Shown in pieces: positions 1-7,802 of a stretch of 64,000 nucleotides of DNA (position 1 is the first letter of the stretch; each line of letters begins with the position of its first letter). The translations under genes and the position numbers were made by a program. Below the pieces are notes generated by a model that was given only the letters and a program-made list of their open reading frames with translations, was not told the DNA's origin and searched no databases. The stretch is taken from positions 20,666,902 to 20,730,901 of the forward strand of contig NC_044301.2 in NCBI RefSeq assembly GCF_004027225.2, read 5' to 3'. Source of the stretch: Strigops habroptila. Lineage: Eukaryota; Chordata; Aves; Psittaciformes; Psittacidae.

Positions 1-429
1 CTCTGCTGTGGCCAGGCCAAGCCAGCAATCTGAATCCCTCACTTTCAGGAACAGTAAATTCTCTCACTGATCTTACAAAAGAGAAGGGGGGAAAAAGCTA
101 TAAATGACTTGCAGTATCTCAGGAAAATTGTTTGGCCCTGCAGTAGAAAAGCCTGCTCCACAACTTGCTGTTTGTATTTGTGCAGTCAAGCTGATCAGAT
201 GGCTGTACCCCAGCCACAGCTCCGAAAACACTGCTCACCAGCAGCTCTGTGCAGGCACAGCACACTTTGCACACATAATCACACACATGTGGAGCCATAC
301 ACTTAATCGCACACATGTGCACATGTAATCACACACTTAATCAGGCACACTGAAATTATTAAACCAAAGGATAACTGTTTCAGGAGTAAAACGAGAGGGA
401 TTTTCAGTTTCCATTTTTGAAGACACTAC
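1..429. other. Intronic sequence of ACSF3 (upstream flank)
   Basis: No coding exon is visible here. The stretch lies upstream of the ACSF3 penultimate exon, so it is inferred to be intron of that gene. A short CA-rich stretch (about 265-345, repeated ACACA/CACATG words) is the only local structure. The first retroviral coding sequence appears shortly after. No 5' LTR of the provirus that follows can be recognised. Confidence 0.5.
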
Positions 430-447
430 CTTGAATTAAATAGCGAA

Positions 448-654
448 ACAATTCAAGGGCAATTGTTATACATTCCTGAAGCAGGAAGCAATTTGCTAGG
501 GAGAGATTTAATTGTACAACTAGGGTTAGAAATGAAAACTTACAGGGATCAAATTTTGGTTTCAATGGTTCTATTAACAGAACAGGATGAGGAAAAGATA
601 GACCCAGTTGTTTGGGTAAAAGAGGGAATTCGAACCTCACCTAGAAGGACCTAG
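448..654 (+). pseudogene. Retroviral protease C-terminal remnant
   Basis: An open stretch reads through an LLGRD motif (about 495-510), which is the conserved C-terminal helix region of retroviral aspartic proteases. The active-site Asp-Ser/Thr-Gly triad is not present upstream, so only the tail survives. It ends in a stop within a few bases of the integrase-like segment, meaning that reverse transcriptase and RNase H have been lost between them. It belongs to the gammaretrovirus-like provirus of this region. It is not functional. Confidence 0.6.
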
Positions 655-662
655 GGATATCC

Positions 663-1040
663 TCTTATGAAATGCTATTTGGACTACCTTACATGAGTGA
701 GGTTGGTGAAGTTCTGCAGTTCGAAACCAAGGATATTTTTCTTAAGAACTATATACTGGGGTTGTTGTCTTCCTTGTCTTTTCTCAGAAACAAAAGACTT
801 CTTGCCCCAACTCCACCGTTAGAATTCACGGTTCATACTATCCGACCGGGAGAGTGGGTCCTGATCAAGACCTGGAAGGACTCAAAATTACAACTGGACA
901 GGGAAGGCCCATTTCAAGTACTGTTGACCACTGAAACTGCTGTGAGGACTGCCAAAAAAGGTTGGACACACTATACTAGGATCAAAGGACCAGTGGAACT
1001 CCCATCTGAAGACAGGCAGTGGCGTATACAATCAACCTGA
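663..1040 (+). pseudogene. Retroviral integrase C-terminal domain remnant
   Basis: The frame opens with the YEMLFGLP motif, typical of the region just after the catalytic core of gammaretroviral integrases. It continues into the SH3-like C-terminal domain (W-V-L-I-K near 858, then G-P-F-x-V-L-L-T-T near 905-930), ending at a stop at 1038-1040. The zinc-binding and DDE core domains are absent. The segment of about 125 residues is open, but it is a fragment of a deleted pol gene. The env start follows about 110 bp downstream, the usual order for pol and env. Confidence 0.65.
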
Positions 1041-1778
1041 GAACCCCCTGTGTACTATGATAAAGAGACAATAAGCATACATGCCTGCTTCTGAAACTTT
1101 GCAAGAACCTTTATAAGATTATTTTGTATTTGCTGTGCTGAAAACAGGTTTTGGGGAAAATGTGGAAAATCATAGTGATAATGAACTTTTATCTATTAGG
1201 AATTCAAGGGAAAAATTTGAAACAGCAAGCCCATTTTGACCAAATGAAAAGATTGCTGGGATACCCAGTTAAATTGCAGGTAAATATTACTAAGGAACAA
1301 AATCCACAAACTATCCAATTTGATGCCTGTCAAGTACTTAAGTGTGAAGATCTAAAAGAGCAAAGGAAGTTAAGCAGTTAGTTACGATAAATACTTATGC
1401 CCAGAGTATCATCTCCAACCATACTGGGGATTGCCTTGTCCTGGGTGGAGTGATATTTGGTTTACAACTGCCTTTAATGGGTGGATCTCACCCAATGCTC
1501 AAGGAAAATCTTGAAAAACTAAAATTACATGTTTAAAGGTCATGTAGAATCTGACTCTGGGGATTTAGAGAGTGGCTCCATAGCACTTGCCATTGCAAGT
1601 GCTGGTGGGGAAGTAAGCCAAGTTCATGGCCTGGGGACAGATGTGACAGGAGGGGATCCAATTACTAGATTTAGAATGGTGATTTGGGAGCCAAAGAGGA
1701 ATGAGTGTTGCCAGCCTGTGGACACTACTGTTCCTCCATCGGTGGGGGTGTGGACTCCACCAAATAATCCTAAGGTAG

Positions 1779-1865
1779 TGTTTCGGGGATCGAGAGATTT
1801 CGGATGGAGAAGAACTTAAGCCATGCACACAAAATAAGCAAAAGATGGTTTATTACCCTATTATA
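1779..1865 (-). repeat. 3' LTR remnant of the minus-strand provirus
   Basis: This matches 4008-4094 almost base for base, including the conserved terminal TG and the complement of the AATAAA-type signal. The rest of the LTR is missing and is replaced directly by a CR1 tail. The loss of more than 500 bp of LTR at the CR1 junction implies a deletion at or after CR1 insertion. Confidence 0.85.
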
Positions 1866-2374
1866 GAATCATAGAATCATAGAATAGTAAGGGTTGGAAA
1901 GGACCTTAAGATCATCTAGTTCCAACCCCCCTGCCATGGGCAGGGACACCTTGCACTAAACCATGTGGTCCAAGGCTCTGTCCAACCTGGCCTTGAACAC
2001 CGCCAGGGATGGAGCATCCACAACCTCCCTGGGCAACCCATTCCAGTGCTTCACCACCCTCACTGTAAAGAACTTCTTCCTTATATCTAATCTAAACTTC
2101 CCCTGTTTAAGTTTGAAGCCATTACCCCTTGTCCTACCACTACAGTCCCTAAGGAAGAGTCCCTCCCCAGCATCCTTATAGACCCCCTTCAGATACTGGA
2201 AGGCTGCTATGGGGTCTCCACGCAGCCTTCTCTTCTCCAGGCTGAACAGCCCCAACTCTCTCAGCCTGTCTTCATACGGGAGGTGCTCCAGCCCTCTTAT
2301 CATCCTCGTGGCCCTCCTCTGGACTTGCTCCAACAGCTCCATGTCCTTTTTATGTTGAGGACACCAGAACTAAT
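1866..2374 (-). mobile_element. CR1 LINE, 5'-truncated, with ORF2 C-terminus
   Basis: The + strand begins with repeated GAATCATA units, the complement of the CR1 3' end, so the element is on the minus strand with its 3' end at 1866. An open frame from 2342 to 1956 encodes the C-terminal part of the CR1 ORF2 reverse-transcriptase protein, about 128 residues. The copy is truncated at its 5' side near 2374. It lies inside the minus-strand provirus and removed part of that provirus's 3' LTR and env 3' end. Confidence 0.9.
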
Positions 2375-2849
2375 ACACATAATAAAACAGGTTTTTAGGG
2401 AGAGACATTGGCATGTTAAATGACTGTGTAGGCACCATACTACTAACATTACACCATGAGGTCTCATTTAAATAAATGGGTTTGGTAGCATTTATGTTAG
2501 TTATGGCCTCAGCTGCTAGCGTACAACCCGTATAATTGAACCGAGTACACACTGCTGAGTTTGGTAAGGTGCCAAGCAGGTCAAGTTCTTGCGGAGGCAG
2601 GACAGGCGCTTTTCCTACGAGGGGGAGCCCCATGCCCCAGTTCTGTGTGCTGTTCCAGTGGGCGAAAGCGATGCACTGGGCTCCTTGGAGGGAAGCATTA
2701 ACAAAGTTTCGGAGTTCTTCTATCGTCAAGGGAACACTCACTAGACATGTCAAAAACGGATTCGATGGTGTCACAATACTCAAACAGAGAGTGTCATGGT
2801 GGGTAAGATTGGCGAGGGTGATCCATACATTGGTTTGAAGCTGTATCAC
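2370..2849 (-). pseudogene. Retroviral env surface-subunit fragment (alpharetrovirus-like)
   Basis: An open frame of 159 codons encodes a secreted-type domain with several N-x-S/T glycosylation sites and paired cysteines. Its start (a W-I-T-L-A-N-L-T stretch, then CLS and PF-TCLV-VP motifs near 2730-2830) follows the layout of the N-terminal receptor-binding region of alpharetrovirus-type surface proteins. It stops at the CR1 junction, so the rest of the surface subunit and the whole transmembrane subunit are missing. The assignment is by motif resemblance only. Confidence 0.55.
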
Positions 2850-2911
2850 AGGTCAGGCTAAAAGTCTGCAGGGAATAAAACACAAAAAAAATGTTATGTT
2901 CCCCCCCGTCC

Positions 2912-3500
2912 CTATTCTTTTCTCCGTAAATGTTCAGCTGGGACTTGAAGCCATTGAGTGGAATTTGGACATACAATGGTGACTGCACACGAATCATCTG
3001 CTGCTATAACTTCTGCAGCCACCAGAGCAGTGGTTCCTGGTTTCTGATACCATACCTGACCACCAGGAAAGGTTCTGATAGGAGACCATAATTCTACTAA
3101 ACCAGTGACATCATAAATGTTACACCACGTCCCGGGGGGAAGGACCTGTTGCTTGGTGGACTTGTTTTTTAGGCTCAGTAAGATGGGTTTTTTCAAGATC
3201 TGTGTGTACAGGATTCAAGAGCTGTATATCTAGTTTTTTCAAATCTGGGTGTAAAACAATGACTCGCATTAATATCTCTGAACTGGGTTTTACATGGAAC
3301 TGTACGTCAGTTTGGAGCCATTGCTCCTGCTGTGGATCAAGCATTAGGGGCTGCTTTCGTGCCAATACAATACTACCTTTCTCAGGATATACTGAATAAT
3401 CTTTTCCTCCTACTATTGTGACAGAACCATGGGCAACCAGTGCCACCGCGTGGGTCTCGCCCTTCATTAGGGTTAGGGGTGTTAAGGTGGGGGCTATCAT
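2912..3500 (-). pseudogene. Two overlapping retroviral ORFs of unassigned identity
   Basis: Two open frames (3500-3120, 126 codons; 3196-2912, 94 codons) overlap and lie between the gag-like ORF and the env fragment of the minus-strand provirus. The second has a small beta-rich segment ending in W-x-x-VPAEHLR, which could be an integrase C-terminal domain, but I do not see the conserved residues needed to be sure. The first is Leu/Val rich with no motif I recognise. By position they should be the joined remains of gag and pol after a large deletion. Confidence 0.35.
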
Positions 3501-3529
3501 GCGATTCTTAAATATTTGTTGTGCTTGAT

Positions 3530-3802
3530 CTACATTAAAATGGTCTTAAAGGCACTGAGGAGGCTGCCCCCCATGCATCCAGCGTGCTGTAATCTCTCCT
3601 TTGTTTTTGTCTGGGGCAGCTCTACGAATTGTCCCCAATATTTCAATAAGTCCATGGGACTCTGCTCATTCCAGGGCTCTGGACCTACCTGGGTACAGGT
3701 TTCCCACCTATCCCACAAAGTACTCCAGGGTTCCGGTTCCCACCCCGGCCGCTCCACCGGTAAAGCGGCAGGGGTCGCTGCCGGACTCTTTTTCTTAAAC
3801 AT
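3530..3802 (-). pseudogene. Short gag-like ORF after the primer-binding site
   Basis: The first ATG downstream of the minus-strand primer site is at 3802. It opens a frame of about 90 codons that starts with a lysine cluster and is rich in Trp and Pro (three WxxLWxxW-type spacings). By position this would be the start of gag. I do not recognise the sequence and there is no capsid or zinc-knuckle motif. The frame ends at 3530, before the unassigned ORFs. Confidence 0.35.
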
Positions 3803-3826
3803 GATTACGCAACCTCTAACAGACAA

Positions 3827-3939
3827 ACAAACACACGTACTGCAGTGGCGCAATCCGGTAGCTGTGCACTCCATGGCCCCACAAACACACGTACCACAGT
3901 GGCGCGATCCGGTAGCTGTGCACTCCACTACACGGCCCC
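3827..3939. repeat. Tandem duplication of about 54-59 bp in the provirus leader
   Basis: Two copies begin with ACAAACACACGTAC-type sequence at 3827 and 3881. Each contains the word ATCCGGTAGCTGTGCACTCCA. The second copy has a 5-bp insertion near its end. The duplication lies between the primer-binding site and the gag-like ATG of the minus-strand provirus. Confidence 0.85.
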
Positions 3940-3982
3940 ACTATTCACCAAACCCGGGTGTGGCTGCCTTCTCAATACCGGA

Positions 3983-4000
3983 ATCCCACCCTCGTAGCCA
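3983..4000 (-). other. Primer-binding site of the minus-strand provirus (serine-tRNA-like)
   Basis: Seven bases inside the LTR edge the minus strand reads TGGCTACGAGGGTGGGAT, beginning with the TGG expected of a tRNA 3' CCA complement. From memory the closest tRNA 3' end is the serine tRNA for AGC/AGU codons, with about two mismatches. The position fits a primer-binding site. The tRNA identity is uncertain. Confidence 0.5.
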
Positions 4001-4007
4001 AAAATTA

Positions 4008-4651
4008 TGTTTCGGGGATCGAGAGATTTCGGATGGAGAAGAACTTAAGCCACGCACACAAATAAGCAAAAGATGGTTTATTACCCTATTATACGTTAGT
4101 TAAAAAAACAATTATAGAGATATAACAATATAGACAGAGATTTAGACAGGTACAGTTAAAAGAGTTAAACACGGATTCTTACCAACCCACACAGCTGTCC
4201 AATGACCAAGAGGCCAGCTCCGAGGTGCATCGTGACGAGAGAGGGTGGCAGGCACTACCTTAGCGGGCGTCAACATTGGCCTAAGTGCTAGTTAGATCTG
4301 CCTCCAAGTCTCTCTCGAGCCCTGGGCTTTTTATCTGTTAAAAAGCGCACACTCATTCTGACGTGGGGGGCCAGACCACGCCAGAAGGGGTGGCCTGGGT
4401 GGCTCCTTGCCGTGTCCGCGCCGTTAGGCGCAGGGGGCTTGTGGGGTCTCTTACTTCTGCTTTCTTTCTCCCCTTCCTTCATCATCGTCACCTTCAATTG
4501 CCCTTGGCTACCATTTATGGGCAAAAACAAGATGGTACAATCCAAACCGTACCCGCCTCCAAAAAGTTAGCAGGCTGTTTGAGGAAGTTAGCAGGGCTTC
4601 GGGGGCGGGCCACCACGGACCAGTTCCTCTTTGTCAGACTCGTCTGACACA
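4008..4651 (-). repeat. 5' LTR of the minus-strand provirus (about 644 bp)
   Basis: On the minus strand the LTR begins TGTGTCAG (4651) and ends CCGAAACA (4008), satisfying the TG...CA rule. The minus strand contains AATAAA (complement near 4078-4085), consistent with the R-region polyadenylation signal. The outer edge holds a perfect inverted repeat, GTCAGAC-TC-GTCTGAC at 4633-4648. The partner 3' LTR survives only as 87 bp at 1779-1865. Confidence 0.8.
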
Positions 4652-6007
4652 GGTAGTAAAGATAATTGAAATTAAAGATTTGAAGTAGATGTTTGAAATA
4701 GAAACAGGATATAGAAATACAAATGCCTGGGTAGAATGGGTCAAATATACAGTGAAAAGTTTAAATAGAAGCAATTGTTATGCATGTGCTTCAGGATGAC
4801 CTACAGCACAGGTAGTCCCTTTTCCATCAGGATGGACTTGAGACCGACAGGGAATGATGTACATAATCCACTGTACCAGGAGAAGGCTGCCTGGGGAAAC
4901 AAAACCTGTAAGTCCAGCTCACTCTTATTCCCTGCTCTGCAGGACAAGGACATCAGAGTGCCTCCTACTTTCTCCGCAGCATCTGGTAACCATAAAGCTT
5001 GTCTCTCATGACAGGGTGTGAATGCTACCAGGTATCTAGGAGAACGAGAGACGTGCAGATCTACTAAATGTGATTGAGGATGATGCAGGAAACTACTCAG
5101 CTATAAAAATTTCCAGAGCAGATTTATGGTGGTACTGTGGGAAAAAAATCCTAAGGTCTACACTTCCTCCAAACTGGAAGGGCACCTGCACAATTGTTCG
5201 ATTGGCAATTCCGTTTACCCTGGCATTTGAGAGGGAAACAGACTCCTCGGGGCATAAAGAGAAATATTTTAGGAACAGCCTTTGACGAAAGAATCTATAT
5301 TGATTCAATTGGAGTCCCTTGAGGAGTTCCTGACAAACACAAAGCTGGGAACCAAGTAGCAGCAGGGTTTGAATCTTTTTTGTGTGTGTTTTGATAGGTT
5401 ACAATCAATAAAAATGTAGATTGGATAAATTATATTTATTATAATCAGCAGAGGTTTATAAATTATACCAGGGACGCAATAAAAGGAATTGCAAAACAAT
5501 TAGATGCTACCAGCAGGATGGCATGGGAAAATATAATAGTTTCAGATATGATATTAGTGGAAAAAGGAGGAGTATGTGTAATGCTAGGGAATAGGTGTTG
5601 TACATTTATTCCAAATAATATAACACCAGATGGAAACATAACCAGAGCCTTACAAGGCCTCACTACCTTGGCAGAGGAATTGGCTGAAAATTCGGGAATT
5701 TTCATTTACAGGATGGTAAGAATACTGGTTTGGAAAATAGAAAGGAATGGTGGTATCAATTTTTACAAATACCTAAGGGACCACCACCCTACTCTGATAA
5801 AATGCTTCTGTTAGAAAAAAAGAGAGGTGAAAATGATTCGGATGACTTATCTTCAGAAAAAAAAAAAAAAGTGAAATTATGTTATCCAGACTGGAAGTAA
5901 CATATGGGCCAATTCCTTAAAAAAAGTACAAAAAGCAACAACAGTATAAATAAGAGAAAGGGGGAATTGTGAGAGGAAACAGTGTTGTTTTCACATATTG
6001 GGGAAGG

Positions 6008-6071
6008 GGCTTTGCAATATTAAGGCTTTGTAATATTAAGGTTTTGCAATATTGAGACTTTGCAATATTGG
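6008..6071 (+). repeat. Tandem repeat, 4 copies of 16 bp
   Basis: Four adjacent units begin at 6008, 6024, 6040 and 6056. Each is built around TTTGCAATATT with one to three differences between units. The array lies in the U3-like part of the probable LTR, where direct repeats often act as enhancer elements; that role is inference. Confidence 0.85.
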
Positions 6072-6128
6072 GGCTGGGGCTAAGTTACTAAGGAAACAAA
6101 ACAAAGGGTTTGAGATACCATAACTTAG

Positions 6129-6212
6129 AAAGACACACTTTGTGGTTAAAGACAATATCATCTCTGGATGAAAGATACACTCTGTGGTTAAAAAGAATAC
6201 TATCTTTGTACA
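6129..6212 (+). repeat. Tandem repeat, 2 copies of about 42 bp
   Basis: Unit one starts at 6129 and unit two at 6171. Both follow the pattern AAAGA-ACACT-TGTGGTTAAA with a few substitutions. The second unit ends about 10 bases before the splice acceptor of the ACSF3 exon, so the repeat supplies most of the acceptor's upstream sequence. Confidence 0.75.
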
Positions 6213-6222
6213 ACCTATGCAG

Positions 6223-6334
6223 ATGTAGCTGTGATTGGGCCTCCAGACATGGTCTGGGGCCAGCAGGTCAGCGCTGTCGTGCAGCTGTGCAAGGGTGAGA
6301 TGCTCTCCGTGAAGGACCTGAAGGACTGGTCCAG
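6223..6334 (+). CDS. ACSF3: ACSF3 penultimate coding exon (malonyl-CoA synthetase, partial gene)
   Basis: The acceptor is TATGCAG|AT and the donor CCAG|GTAAGA. The 112-bp exon is open (two bases, 36 codons, two bases) and joins in frame to the exon at 14706. The 37-residue product segment (VIGPPD...[10 protein letters not shown]..., then a basic KDLKDW segment) is the start of the C-terminal lid domain of ANL-family acyl-CoA synthetases and matches ACSF3, the mitochondrial matrix enzyme that activates malonate with ATP and CoA. The upstream exons (ATP-binding motifs, targeting peptide) are outside the window. The gene assignment is supported by synteny: ACSF3 lies next to CDH15 in vertebrates. 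Retroviral repeat sequence reaches to about 10 bases before the acceptor. Confidence 0.88.
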
Positions 6335-7006
6335 GTAAGATGCCATGGGGCAGTGCATGTGAGAGGCATGGCACAAGGAGAGCAGGCTCAAAGCCTGCAG
6401 CCTCCTCAACAGGGACACATCAATGGAGGGGTGAAGGGGTGGCCAGCAGTGATGTAGTGCCTCAGGCTCTGGGGATGGAAGACCACAGTTCCAACCAGGA
6501 GGTCACTAAGCATGCAAGATAAGGGAAGTAAATAGGCCTCTCACCTCAAAAGTGCCTTGATAAACAACATGCATGGTACAGCCAAGTGGCTCTTACCTTG
6601 CAGCCCTGAGCCCAGCCACCGACAGACAGCACAGAGCAAGCACCGGGGCTTAGGAAGCTTCATGTTTTCTCAGCTTTTTCCCAGTGCTGCTGCAACCAAC
6701 TCCCTCCTTGCCTTCCTACCTGCTGGAAGCCAGCCCAGCCCCAGCAAACCTCAGAGACCTCTCCCATGGGGTTTGGAGATGGGGGAAGACACCAAAGTTC
6801 ACAGACCTTGCTTGGAGTCATCACACTACCAATGAGCATGGCACAAAGCAGCCACCTGCAACGTTTCAGCATGAAAACCTTCACCTCCTCATTCACATCA
6901 GTCAAAGAGCAGCCAGTGCTAAGGTCTCGGACAGCACCCATGGGAGTGTAAGCAGGCAGTCTAAATGGGCTCCTGGGGCATGGGAGGGGGCTCCAGGTGA
7001 GGCTGG
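6335..7006. other. ACSF3 last intron, unique part before the LTR cluster
   Basis: After the donor at 6335 I see no exon, no clear repeat family and no strong motif. ORFs here are short and overlap on both strands without splice-compatible or family-like sequence. This is ordinary intron. Confidence 0.6.
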
Positions 7007-7128
7007 TGTCCTGGTTTAAGCCCAGCTGGTGACTCAGAACAATGCAGCCACCGGCTCACTCCCCCCCCTTCTTCCCCCCCACTCCTGGAGAGATGGGGAG
7101 GAGAATTGAAAGAATGTAAATCCCACAG
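7007..7128 (-). mobile_element. Old solo LTR, first half (split by a younger provirus)
   Basis: The sequence TGTCCTGGTTTAAGCCCAGC at 7007 is the complement of the 3' end of the LTR family used by the provirus at 7129-13824, but clearly more diverged. It stops at TCCCACAG, exactly where the younger provirus begins, and the same LTR continues at 13825. The flank before it (GCTGG, 7002-7006) nearly matches the flank after its other half (GCTGC, 14328-14332), giving a 4-of-5-base target duplication. It is therefore an old minus-strand solo LTR. Confidence 0.85.
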
Positions 7129-7692
7129 TGTCCTGGGTTCAGCTGTAGCAGTCATTTTTCTCCTTCTTAGTAGCTGGTGCAGTGCTGTGTTTTTTAACTT
7201 TCAGCCTGGGAACAACGCTGATAACACTGATGTTTTTAGTTGTTGCTAAGTAATGTTTATTCCAACCAAGGACTTTCTCAGTCTCATGCTTTGCCAGGGA
7301 GGAGGGGAAGCCGGGAGGAAGCAGAGACAGGATACCTGACCCAAACTAGCCAAAGGGGTATTCCATACCACAGCACGTCATGCCCAGTATATAAACCGGG
7401 AGGAGTTACCCGGAAGGCCCAGATCACTGCTCGGGTCGGGCTCGGTATCGGTCGGCAGGTGGTGAGCAATTGTATCCTCTCCCCTTGTTATTTCACTAAT
7501 CATTATTATCATTGGTGGTAGCAGTAGTGGTTTTGTATTATACCTTAGTTGCGGGACTGCTCTTATCTCAACCCGTGGGAGTTACATTCTTCCCATTCTC
7601 CTCCCCATCCCTCCAGGAGTGGGGGGAGGAAGGGGGGGAGTGAGCGAGCGGTTTCGTGGTTCTGAGTTACCGGCTGGGCTCAAACCACGACA
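7129..7692 (+). repeat. 5' LTR
   Basis: It begins TGTCCTGGGTTCAG and ends AACCACGACA, and is matched along its whole length by 13261-13824 and, in reverse, by 11790-12358. It carries a TATA-like TATATAAA at 7388-7395. A short ORF of 93 codons lies inside but is simply shared by all young copies. Confidence 0.95.
7388..7395 (+). promoter_or_regulatory. TATA-like box of the LTR promoter
   Basis: TATATAAA stands about 260 bp into the LTR, followed by GC-rich sequence. It is conserved in all three young LTR copies. It is the likely core promoter for the proviral transcript, by analogy with other LTRs. Confidence 0.6.
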
Positions 7693-7700
7693 GTTCTTTT

Positions 7701-7718
7701 TGGCGCCCAACGTGGGGC
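7701..7718 (+). other. Primer-binding site, lysine tRNA (Lys1,2 type)
   Basis: TGGCGCCCAACGTGGGGC starts eight bases after the LTR end. This is the exact complement of the 3' end of the tRNA-Lys1,2 primer known from betaretroviruses of the Mason-Pfizer type. All 18 bases match as I recall that sequence. Confidence 0.85.
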
Positions 7719-7802
7719 ACGAAAGGTTGAGATAACGACAGATCTGACCAGAGTGTGTCTAATCATATTTGTGATAAGCACTCATTGTTACTACTCGTCA
7801 CA

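Larger units (their letters stand above)
1779..4651 (-). mobile_element. Minus-strand endogenous retrovirus (alpharetrovirus-like env), internally deleted, nested in an env gene
   Basis: Read on the minus strand the element has a full 5' LTR (4651 to 4008), a primer-binding site (4000-3983), a short gag-like ORF, two overlapping ORFs I cannot assign, a surface-protein fragment similar in layout to alpharetrovirus-type envelopes, then a CR1 and the last 87 bp of the 3' LTR (1865-1779). The LTR-end copies at 1779 and 4008 share about 85 bp with only a couple of differences. No reverse transcriptase or integrase core is present, so most of pol is deleted. The internal region is about 1.6 kb without the CR1. 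The 5-bp target duplication shows a genuine integration event. Confidence 0.75.
1774..4656. repeat. Target-site duplication GGTAG flanking the nested minus-strand provirus
   Basis: GGTAG is present at 1774-1778, directly before the LTR-end sequence TGTTTCGGGG, and again at 4652-4656, directly after the other LTR end (GACACA). The duplication is 5 bp, or 6 bp if the terminal A of the LTR is counted as target. The interrupted env frame of the outer provirus continues across the site when the insert is left out, which confirms the boundaries. Confidence 0.85.
1151..5816 (+). pseudogene. Gammaretrovirus-like env, interrupted by a nested provirus
   Basis: The first part (1151-1778) has an ATG followed by a hydrophobic leader and surface-subunit fragments in more than one frame, so it already carries frameshifts and stops. 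The reading frame at 1760-1778 runs directly into the insertion site and resumes at 4657, after the duplicated target GGTAG. The second part includes the transmembrane subunit: from about 5401 to 5700 the frame is open and contains a CX6CC motif (Cys codons at 5575, 5596 and 5599) after an immunosuppressive-like region. The frame is lost near 5700 and no membrane anchor is seen. The gene cannot be expressed as one product. The class assignment rests on the CX6CC pattern. Confidence 0.65.
430..6212 (+). mobile_element. Gammaretrovirus-like endogenous retrovirus (class I), 5'-truncated and internally deleted
   Basis: Going left to right on the + strand there is a protease C-terminus (about 448-654), an integrase C-terminus (663-1040), an env start (1151 onward), an env transmembrane subunit (about 5401-5816), a polypurine tract (about 5951-5966) and a probable 3' LTR start (TGTGAGAGG at 5968). 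gag, reverse transcriptase and RNase H are missing, so protease and integrase remnants lie almost side by side. The env is split by a minus-strand provirus at 1779-4651. The CX6CC cysteine motif in the transmembrane subunit and the protease and integrase styles are those of gammaretrovirus-type elements. No 5' LTR is seen, so the left limit is approximate. The element sits in the same orientation as ACSF3, within an intron. Confidence 0.7.
5951..6212 (+). mobile_element. Polypurine tract and probable 3' LTR remnant of the gammaretrovirus-like provirus
   Basis: A purine run at about 5951-5966 precedes TGTGAGAGG (5968), the expected layout of a polypurine tract followed by the TG of an LTR. The sequence after it contains a 16-bp tandem repeat and a 42-bp tandem repeat and then reaches the ACSF3 exon acceptor. 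No AATAAA and no clear LTR end can be identified, so this is either a short or a truncated LTR. The right boundary is a guess set at the end of the second 42-bp unit. Confidence 0.45.

Noticed and set aside
1956-2342. Minus-strand ORF of 128 codons as a host gene
   Set aside because: It is the C-terminus of the CR1 ORF2 protein, inside a CR1 copy with its octamer tail.
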